Source: M30B53 sp964600785
GTDB taxonomy: Bacteria; Planctomycetota; Planctomycetia; Pirellulales; UBA1268
Assembly (NCBI GenBank): GCA_964600785.1
Contig: CAZRKH010000077.1
Coordinates: 1-30,700 of the forward strand
Length of the DNA: 30,700 nt
Direction of reading: 5' to 3'
Shown: piece after piece, positions 22,701 to 28,431 of the stretch
How the letters are laid out: each line of letters begins with the position of its first letter
Numbering within the stretch: position 1 is the first letter of the stretch
Notes under the pieces: model-generated
What the model was told of the DNA's origin: nothing
What the model saw: only the letters and a program-made list of their open reading frames with translations
Database searches by the model: none
Translations under genes and position numbers: made by a program

Positions 22701-25700
22701 ACCGAAAGGACCGATGTCGGCATAGCCCAGGTCGTCGATCAAGATCACGACGAAGTTCGGCGGCTGCTGCTGGCCCTCGAGCCCCTCGATCCGGTAGGGA
22801 TCGTCGTGCCGCCGCATCTCGGCGGCAAGCAGCCGCTCCATCTCCCGCCGCTGGTGGGCATGGGCCGGGTCGTCGGCGAGGCTGCGTTGCCCTGGCTCTG
22901 GCGGTGCGGGCAACGCCGCGGCAACATCCGATTGATGGTGCTCGGCGAGCAGTTCGTGGGGATTCTCGGCGAGGTTGAACAGCTGCGTGTGGCGGCCCCC
23001 GGAGGCCGAGGCATACTCGATCAGTTTCCAGTCGCCCTTCCGCACCGCCCGGATGCCGGGCTTGGCCCCGCCGGAATAGACGCCGTAGAGCACATCCCGC
23101 ACAGCCTGTGCTTTGCCGGTGAGCACCGGCAGGAAGCTCCGGCCCTCGTTTGCTTCCGGCGGGCTGATGCCGGCGATCTCGCAGAGCGTGGCGAGCACGT
23201 CGGCGAGGTAGATGTTGCCTCGCGCGCGGCTGCCCGGCGTGATCCCCGGTCCCTTGACCACGAAGGGCACCCGCCAGGTGTGCTCATAGAGATTCTGCTT
23301 GCCCTGCAGCCCGTGGCGGCCGATCGCGATCCCGTGGTCGGCGGTGTAGAAGATCCAGGTGTTCTCCAGTTCGCCTGTTGCCTCGAGCCGCTCGAGCACC
23401 CGGCCGAGCTGGCGGTCGATGTTTTCGCTGCAGGCAAACTCCCGTCCGAGCTCGTTGCGAATCGTGGCCTCATCGCGGCGGTTCCAGACACCGCTCACGT
23501 GCCGTTCGTCGCGGACGAGCATGTCGGTGTCGTCGAAGGGATGCCCCGGCAGCCAGTTGGGCGGCAGCGGCGGCTGGCCATCCCGCAGCGGCGGCAGGCT
23601 CTCGCGGTCGGCGTGGTTGGTGGCGGCGTATTTCCCGAGCAGCTCCGGCGTGCCGTCACGGGTGTCGTGGGGATGCGAGAAGCCGAGATAGATCAAAAAG
23701 GGATCGCGATCGCCCGAGGTCGCCCGCTCGTCGAGGTAGTCGAGCACCGCCTCGGCATGCCAGGCACTGCCGCCCTCGGCCGTGCCCGCCCGCTTGGTCG
23801 CCTCGCGGCGGACGGAAAACTCGGCATTGGCCTGCGGGTAGCTGTTGCCCCGCTTGCAGGTCCGCATCGTTTCGTAGCCGGCGGCATTGAAGACTGCAGC
23901 GAGTGACTGCTCGTGGAGATTCGGCGGCGCGAGGGCCCCGGCGTGTGGACCGATCGGCAGATGCCAGACCCCGCGGCCGCTCATGACCATGTGCCGGCTC
24001 GGCGTGCAGACGGCGCCGGAAAAGCTGCCCATGTGGTAGGCCGCGTCGAGCACCATGCCCTCCGCGGCGAGCCGCTCGATCACCGGCGCCGAGAGCGTGG
24101 TGGCCTCGTTGTAAAAGCGGAAGTCGAAGGGTGACTGGTCGTCGGCGATCACGAACAGGATGTTGGGCCGGCGGCGGCCGCTTGCGGCAGCGTCGCCAAA
24201 CTGTTTTCGATAGGCCGTCTTGAAGGGATTGTCGACCCGCGTGTCGAAGTCGGCGAGATCCTCGTTGACCAGATCCTCCTGCACGCTCGCCCACCAGCGG
24301 TCGTACTCCGCCGCGAGCCGCTCGACGATTTCCGGATGCCCTGCGGCAACGTCGCGCTGCTCGCCGGGGTCCGCGGCGATGTCATAGAGCTGCCAGGCGG
24401 CAGGGTCGTTGTCGGTATTGACAAGCTGCCAGTTTCCCTCGCGGATGCGGCAGTTGCGATAGGCACTCTTCGCGGCCTCGCCCCGATTCCAGCGGCCCGT
24501 GTGAGTCACCAGCGGCCTTGCAGGCCAGGCGGTCTTCGCCCCCCGCAGCAGTCCCGCGAAACTGCGGCCTTCGATCGTGCCGGCAAGCTCGTCGGGTATC
24601 TCGGTGCCGGTGATCTCGCAGATCGTCGGCAGGATGTCGATGTGGGCGAAAAGCTGCGGAAGATCGAGGCCCTCGGGCAGATGGCCCTTCCACCGCCAGA
24701 ACGACGGCACCCGCGTGCCTCCGCGGTGGGGCGAGCCCTTGGCACCCCGCATCGAGTCGTTGAAGACCGCCGCCCCTCGAGCCGAGCCATTGTCGCTTGT
24801 GAAAACGACCAGCGTGTTCTCGGCGAGCCCGTCCCGCTCGAGCTTCGCGAGCAGACGGCCCATGTTGGCATCGATGTTCTCGATCATCGCGTAGAAGCGG
24901 GCGATCTCGTCTCGCTTTTTGGGGTTTTTGATCCCCGCCGCCTCGAGCGGCCCGAGGTATTTCTGCTTCATGCCCGGCGGGCAGTTGAAGGGGCCGTGTG
25001 GTGCGTTGGTGGGGATGTAGCAGAAGAAGGGCCGGCCGGCCTCGCGGCACTCGTCGATCCAGGCCGAGGCCTCGCGAAAGAAGACGTCGGTGCAGTAGCC
25101 CTCGGTCTTCACGAAGCGGCCGTCGCTGCGGATCACCGGGCTGAAGTAGGAATTGTCGGGGCAATCACCGCAGCTGCCCGGGTAGGTCTGGCCGATCCCT
25201 CCGCCACCGTGGATGAACACACGCTGGAAGCCGCGGCGGCCCGGCTGATAGGCATCCTCGTCGCCGAGATGCCACTTGCCGAAGATGCCGGTGGCGTAGC
25301 CGGAATCGGTCAGCAGCTGCGGCAGGGTGGTCGCCGAGAGGGCCAGCCGTTCCCGCTCGAGGATGGTGTGGGTCACGCCCGAGCGAAACTCGTGACGGCC
25401 GGTGAGCATCGCCGCCCGGGTCGGGGCGCAGGTGGGGCTGACATGGTATTCGCAAAGCCGCACGCTCTGCTCGCGGAGCCGGTCGAGAACGGGTGTCTGG
25501 AGGATCGGGTTGCCGTGGGCGGCCAGGTCGCCGTAGCCCTGGTCGTCGGTCATCACATAGATGATGTTGGGCCGCTTTGAGCCGGCGGCCTCCGCCGCGG
25601 GCTTCACAGGCCGCGCGGCCGGCTGCTCCCCGGTGGCGAGCATGCGGCATGTCTCGGCGGTCTCGTTCCAGGTGGCGGCGAGGGCCTCCACCCGCTTGGG

Positions 25701-27230
25701 CTGTTCGTCGGCGAGGTTGGTCGTTTCACAGCGGTCGGCGGCGAGGTCGTAGAGTTCCCATGGCTCGCCCTTGGCCGCCACGATCTTCCAGTCGCCCTGC
25801 CGCACCGCCCGGTGGCCTTCATGGCACCACCAGAGCGTCTCATGGACCGCGGTGGTCGCGTCGGAATTCCCGCCGGCAAAAGTTGCCGCGAAGCTGCGGC
25901 CGTGCATCGGCGGGACCGGCCGGCCGCCGAATTCCTCCGGCGGCTCGATCCCAGCCAGTTCGAGCACGGTCGGAACCACGTCGACGAGGTGGACCATCGC
26001 CCGCCGCAGTTCACCGGCAGCGGTAATGCCCGCCGGCCAGTGGACGATCCAGGGCGTGGCGATGCCACCCTCGTGGGTCCAGGTCTTGTGACGACGGAAA
26101 GGGGTGTTGGCCACGGTCGACCAGCCCGGCCCGAGGCAGAGATGGGTCTTCCTCGAGCCGGGCGGGGCATCGGGATCGTGGCCCTCGCCGCGGATCATCA
26201 TCTCCGCGGAGGCCCCGTTGTCGCTGGCGAACAGAATCAGCGTGTTCTCCATCACGCCTGCCGCCGAGAGCTGGGCGAGCAGCAGCCCGATCTGACGGTC
26301 CATGCAGTCGACCATCGCGGCATGGATCGCCATCTTCATCGCCTGGAAGTCCTGCTGCTGTCGCGTCAGCGACTCCCAGGGAAGCGGGCGATCGACCTCG
26401 CCGGGGCCGGTCTTGGCCAGCACATCCTTGAAGGCATAGGGCGGGCCGAGATCCCGCTCCACCGCCGAGAGCGGCGAGGTCACGATCCCCTTGGCGGCGA
26501 GCCGCTCGGATCGCGCCGCCCGGGCCAACTCCCAGCCCTCGCGGTAGCGATCGCGATACTTCGCTATGTCATCGGCGAGGGCGTGCAGCGGAAAGTGCGG
26601 TGCTGTAAAGGCGACATAATGAAAAAAGGGTTTCCCGGCATGATCGCGGGCATGCTCGGCAAGACACCGCACCGCGTGCTCGCCGATCGCCTCGGTGACG
26701 TAAAACTCCCCGCCGCCGCCCTGCTCGCCCGCGGTGGAGTCCCCGCCATCCTCGCTGACCCCCCGCGGATCGAAGTAGTTGTATTGCCCGCGGCTGGAGG
26801 CGTCGAGCGAGCGATGGAAGCCCTGCTTCTGCGGGTCGCCGTCGATGTGCCACTTGCCCGAGTGGTAACAACGGTAGCCCGCCGCGGCGAGATACTCCGG
26901 CAGGAGCCTCGCCCAGTCCGGCCGGCGGCCACCGGCACCTCTCTTGATCCCCGGCAGGGAATCGCGGCGGACCGCCTGGGCGTAGTAGCCGGTCAGCAGC
27001 GCCGCCCGCGACGGCCAGCAGCGGGCCGTGTCATACCCCTGGGTGTAGCGAAGCCCGCCGGCAGCGAGGCTGTCGATGTTGGGGGTGTCGATCTCGCCGC
27101 CATAGCAGCCGACGTCGGAGAAGCCGAGGTCGTCGGCGAGGATCACCAGGATATTCGGTGCCGCGGCCTCGGCGGCCCCCGAAGCCATCAGGCCAATGGC
27201 AACACCCACCGCAATTGCCCGCTTGATCAT
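19740..27230 (-). CDS. Secreted five-domain sulfatase fusion protein (2,496 residues)
   Basis: One signal peptide (MIKRAIAVGVAIGLMASGAAEA) precedes five complete sulfatase domains, at about 24-532, 553-1007, 1021-1467, 1491-1912 and 1961-2397. A C-terminal beta-sandwich-like domain (about 2420-2496; ASIGYRAG, then PWRVATGPLELP) follows. Formylglycine cysteines are Cys71 (CWPSR), Cys601 (CAPTR), Cys1075 (CTPSR), Cys1538 (CSVSR) and Cys2009 (CAPAR); each codon was checked in the sequence. Linkers of about 15-60 residues contain no stop codon and no signal peptide. ATG at 27230 has AAGGA 7-8 bases before it. The frame is open to TTG 27329, but that stretch is an 11-bp repeat array, not coding. 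Type I sulfatases hydrolyse sulfate esters using Ca2+ and a formylglycine made by FGE, whose gene is not in this window. Substrates cannot be read from sequence. Confidence 0.93.
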   Translation of the reverse strand: MIKRAIAVGVAIGLMASGAAEAAAPNILVILADDLGFSDVGCYGGEIDTPNIDSLAAGGLRYTQGYDTARCWPSRAALLTGYYAQAVRRDSLPGIKRGAGGRRPDWARLLPEYLAAAGYRCYHSGKWHIDGDPQKQGFHRSLDASSRGQYNYFDPRGVSEDGGDSTAGEQGGGGEFYVTEAIGEHAVRCLAEHARDHAGKPFFHYVAFTAPHFPLHALADDIAKYRDRYREGWELARAARSERLAAKGIVTSPLSAVERDLGPPYAFKDVLAKTGPGEVDRPLPWESLTRQQQDFQAMKMAIHAAMVDCMDRQIGLLLAQLSAAGVMENTLILFASDNGASAEMMIRGEGHDPDAPPGSRKTHLCLGPGWSTVANTPFRRHKTWTHEGGIATPWIVHWPAGITAAGELRRAMVHLVDVVPTVLELAGIEPPEEFGGRPVPPMHGRSFAATFAGGNSDATTAVHETLWWCHEGHRAVRQGDWKIVAAKGEPWELYDLAADRCETTNLADEQPKRVEALAATWNETAETCRMLATGEQPAARPVKPAAEAAGSKRPNIIYVMTDDQGYGDLAAHGNPILQTPVLDRLREQSVRLCEYHVSPTCAPTRAAMLTGRHEFRSGVTHTILERERLALSATTLPQLLTDSGYATGIFGKWHLGDEDAYQPGRRGFQRVFIHGGGGIGQTYPGSCGDCPDNSYFSPVIRSDGRFVKTEGYCTDVFFREASAWIDECREAGRPFFCYIPTNAPHGPFNCPPGMKQKYLGPLEAAGIKNPKKRDEIARFYAMIENIDANMGRLLAKLERDGLAENTLVVFTSDNGSARGAAVFNDSMRGAKGSPHRGGTRVPSFWRWKGHLPEGLDLPQLFAHIDILPTICEITGTEIPDELAGTIEGRSFAGLLRGAKTAWPARPLVTHTGRWNRGEAAKSAYRNCRIREGNWQLVNTDNDPAAWQLYDIAADPGEQRDVAAGHPEIVERLAAEYDRWWASVQEDLVNEDLADFDTRVDNPFKTAYRKQFGDAAASGRRRPNILFVIADDQSPFDFRFYNEATTLSAPVIERLAAEGMVLDAAYHMGSFSGAVCTPSRHMVMSGRGVWHLPIGPHAGALAPPNLHEQSLAAVFNAAGYETMRTCKRGNSYPQANAEFSVRREATKRAGTAEGGSAWHAEAVLDYLDERATSGDRDPFLIYLGFSHPHDTRDGTPELLGKYAATNHADRESLPPLRDGQPPLPPNWLPGHPFDDTDMLVRDERHVSGVWNRRDEATIRNELGREFACSENIDRQLGRVLERLEATGELENTWIFYTADHGIAIGRHGLQGKQNLYEHTWRVPFVVKGPGITPGSRARGNIYLADVLATLCEIAGISPPEANEGRSFLPVLTGKAQAVRDVLYGVYSGGAKPGIRAVRKGDWKLIEYASASGGRHTQLFNLAENPHELLAEHHQSDVAAALPAPPEPGQRSLADDPAHAHQRREMERLLAAEMRRHDDPYRIEGLEGQQQPPNFVVILIDDLGYADIGPFGASAQKTPALDRMAAEGMRFTSFYAAPVCSVSRAQLLTGCYGPRTGTTWVYGPESGRGLNPAEMTIAERLRRQGYTSAAIGKWHLGDQPAFLPGRQGFDRSFGIPYSNDMQRVSAKTGQRVVPLLRNDSVIELLTDEDQRRIVERCTDEAVRFIEQSHEQGRPFFLYLPHTAVHVPIHPGERFAGTSDNGRYGDWVQEVDWSVGRVLETLRERGLAENTLVVFTSDNGPWTIKGADGGSAGPLRGSKGSTWEGGVRVPTICWWPGTIAPGSSCDAVAGTIDLLPTFVSLAGGSLPASPVVDGRDLSGLLQGESESSPREAHYYFHRTELQAVREGRWKLTIAPQVEHPGPSRTPVAASPEAPRLYDLDADLGERENLAAAHPQVVERLLGLAESMRAELAGPAPAGRRAEGRVAHPVPLFKTASDGKPHKPKPLDKNSAKTSSTTPAGDTPRPSIVWLSVEDMSPWIGPYGDTTVPTPNLDRLAREGVVYENAFATSPVCAPARSSLITGMFCTRIGTMQMRNGSPSKAALASDPDAYRGIPGYEGLPPAFVRCFPERLRAAGYYCTNNAKKDYQFREPVTVWDESSKKAHWKNRGEGQPFFAVFNYTGTHESQAFAKSRRRPQAVAPRDVPLPPFYPDTPAVRDAVARTYDNIAAMDRWAGERIDELEEAGLLESTVVFFFSDHGVGLPRGKRSCFDTGLRVPLLVRLPGAKVAGSRESRVVSFVDFGPSVLSLAGLEPDSRLDGTAFLGPFATERNDYRRGHAYANADRFDSVYDRVRSVSDGRYRYTRNYLVDLPYMIRNAYREQLPMMADLYRLEETGPQRPEQWQLAATSRPAEELYDATQDPWEVENLIDAPEHRERLARLRGHLEAWIADTGDLGFVLPETRLVEEKIWPPEGRQPATPAARIDQRAVSRGQGMAYLVRLSCDDSGASIGYRAGRQKQLSGPWRVATGPLELPADRRFLEVQTHRIGHRPTTTSVFLGGE
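20040..21350 (-). other. Sulfatase domain 5 of the fusion, N-sulfoglucosamine-sulfohydrolase-like
   Basis: SVEDMSPWIGPYGD, CAPARSSLITG (Cys codon 21204-21206), TNNAKKDYQF, THESQAF and FFSDHGVGLPRGK follow the pattern of heparan N-sulfatase (SGSH) relatives, in which ED replaces DD and NxKxDY replaces GKWH. Confidence 0.88.
21495..22760 (-). other. Sulfatase domain 4 of the fusion
   Basis: LIDDLGYADIG, CSVSRAQLLTGCY (Cys codon 22617-22619), GKWHLGD, HTAVHVPIHP and FTSDNGPW. Val stands where the formylglycine motif normally has Pro. Confidence 0.9.
22830..24170 (-). other. Sulfatase domain 3 of the fusion
   Basis: VIADDQSPFD, CTPSRHMVMSGR (Cys codon 24006-24008), and YTADHG near the end. The usual GKWH is replaced by TCKRGNSY, so this is a different subfamily from domains 1, 2 and 4. 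Confidence 0.9.
24210..25574 (-). other. Sulfatase domain 2 of the fusion
   Basis: VMTDDQGYGD, CAPTRAAMLTGRHEF (Cys codon 25428-25430), GKWHLGD, APHGPF and FTSDNGSARG are all present. Thr replaces Ser in CxPSR, as in a common sulfatase subgroup. Confidence 0.9.
25635..27161 (-). other. Sulfatase domain 1 of the fusion
   Basis: ILADDLGFSD gives the metal-binding Asp pair. CWPSRAALLTGYY carries the formylglycine Cys (codon 27018-27020). GKWH, then HFPLH and FASDNGAS complete the active site. It looks arylsulfatase-like. Confidence 0.9.
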
Positions 27231-27254
27231 CGGCTTGTCCTTGTCGCGTGCTCC

Positions 27255-27320
27255 GTTCCCGCTCGGTTCCCGCTCGGTTCCTGATCCGTTCCCAACCAGT
27301 TCCGGATCAGTACCGGATTG
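27255..27320. repeat. Six contiguous 11-bp direct repeats upstream of the five-sulfatase gene
   Basis: Units begin at 27255, 27266, 27277, 27288, 27299 and 27310 and share GTTCC followed by six bases. The first two are identical (GTTCCCGCTCG), and the last has GTACC. Read toward the sulfatase gene, each gives GGAAC. The period is one DNA helix turn and not a multiple of three, so it is not coding. It lies 25-90 bases before the start codon. It may be a tandem regulator-binding site like the 11-bp direct repeats of PhoB/OmpR-type regulators. Confidence 0.75.
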
Positions 27321-27325
27321 AGCAA

Positions 27326-28423
27326 TCAATGTACCACCGCCGGAGAGGGCTCACCCTGCTCGATCGCCTCGCGTTCCTGGTTCACGACCCTGTCAGGCAG
27401 GTGGTAGAAGCCGAACACGAGGATCACGTAGGTCGCCAACAGCAAAACACCCTCGAACCAGTTGGCCCGACTGTCCTCGATCAGTTCCCTCGCGATCAAT
27501 GCCGCGATCACGATCGCCACGATCTCGAAGGTCGTGAAGGAAAGATTCATCGGCTCGCCGAGCACGAGTCCGGAGAAGACCAAAAGCGGGGCCACCAGGA
27601 GCACCATCTGGATCGTGGAGCCCACCGTCACGCTCAGCACCAGCTCCGAACGGCCCGCCCTGGCGAAGCGGATCGCGGTGAGCACCTCGCCGATCCCGCC
27701 CACGCCGCCAAGCAGCACGATCCCGCTGAAGGTCTGGGAAAGTCCCAGCTGCTCGGCGGTCGGCTCGAGCGACCTCGAGAGGATGTCGCTGATCACCGCA
27801 AGCACCACCGCCGAGCCCACGAGCACCGCGAAGTTCCGCGGGATGCGGCCCGGCGGGGCATGGGCTTCTTCCACCCGCTCGGTCGAGATCTGGCTCTCGG
27901 GGCCGGCGAAGAGCGTGACCAGCACGTTCACCAGATACACCACCAGCAGCACCCCCGAGATCTCGGTGGAAAGATCGCGGGCTCCGCCCGGCGTGCCGAT
28001 CCGGAAGACCGCCGGCACCACGAAACAGAAAGCGCACAACAGCAGCATCGAGCCGGAAATCCGCAGGCTGCGACGGTCGAATTTCTGCGGGCCATAGCGG
28101 AGCCCGCCGATCACCAGCGAGATCCCCAGACCGACGAGCAGATTGACCAGGATCGAGCCGGTCAGCGAGGCCTTGACCACCGGGGCCAGACCGTTGGCCA
28201 GGGCCACCACCCCGATGATGAATTCCGGCAGATTGTTGAGCGAGGAGTTGAGCAGGCCGCCGGCGGTCGGCCCGAGCCGAGCGGAGAGCCGTTCGGTGGC
28301 TCCGCCCATCAGCTCCACCAGCGGCGGGATCGCCGCGAGCGCCGTGGCGAAGACGAGCACCGCATCGGCCTTAAGCCAGTCGAGCACGACCGCTGCGGGC
28401 ACGAAGACGAGCAGCCACCGCAT
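27326..28423 (-). CDS. CaCA-superfamily cation (Ca2+/H+-type) antiporter
   Basis: 365 residues with about ten hydrophobic helices in two related halves, as in CAX/ChaA-type exchangers. The first alpha repeat reads GLLNSSLNNLPEFIIGVVAL, then GSILVNLLVGLGIS. The second reads FSGIVLLGGVGGIGEVLTAI, then GSTIQMVLLVAPLLVF. The acidic residues at the centre of each (PE and GE) are kept, but the usual GNxxE is NNLPE and GGIGE, so the Asn next to the site is shifted or lost. An acidic stretch (STERVEEAHAPP) separates the halves. Ion specificity is inferred from the family. ATG at 28423 follows GGGGAG (28440-28435), which overlaps the upstream stop codon, so it is translated with the sulfatase-PQQ gene. 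GTG at 28450 is an alternative start. Confidence 0.85.
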   Translation of the reverse strand: MRWLLVFVPAAVVLDWLKADAVLVFATALAAIPPLVELMGGATERLSARLGPTAGGLLNSSLNNLPEFIIGVVALANGLAPVVKASLTGSILVNLLVGLGISLVIGGLRYGPQKFDRRSLRISGSMLLLCAFCFVVPAVFRIGTPGGARDLSTEISGVLLVVYLVNVLVTLFAGPESQISTERVEEAHAPPGRIPRNFAVLVGSAVVLAVISDILSRSLEPTAEQLGLSQTFSGIVLLGGVGGIGEVLTAIRFARAGRSELVLSVTVGSTIQMVLLVAPLLVFSGLVLGEPMNLSFTTFEIVAIVIAALIARELIEDSRANWFEGVLLLATYVILVFGFYHLPDRVVNQEREAIEQGEPSPAVVH

Positions 28424-28431
28424 CGACGCCC

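Noticed and set aside
22170..27284. Three long plus-strand frames (22170-23906, 24336-25580, 25812-27284)
   Set aside because: All lie opposite the five-sulfatase gene and read as low-information Gly/Arg/Val sequence. They are frame shadows of the sulfatase codons.
27231..27329. N-terminal extension of the five-sulfatase protein from TTG 27329
   Set aside because: The extra 33 codons fall on an 11-bp repeat array that does not keep a reading frame. ATG 27230 has a good ribosome-binding site and starts a signal peptide.
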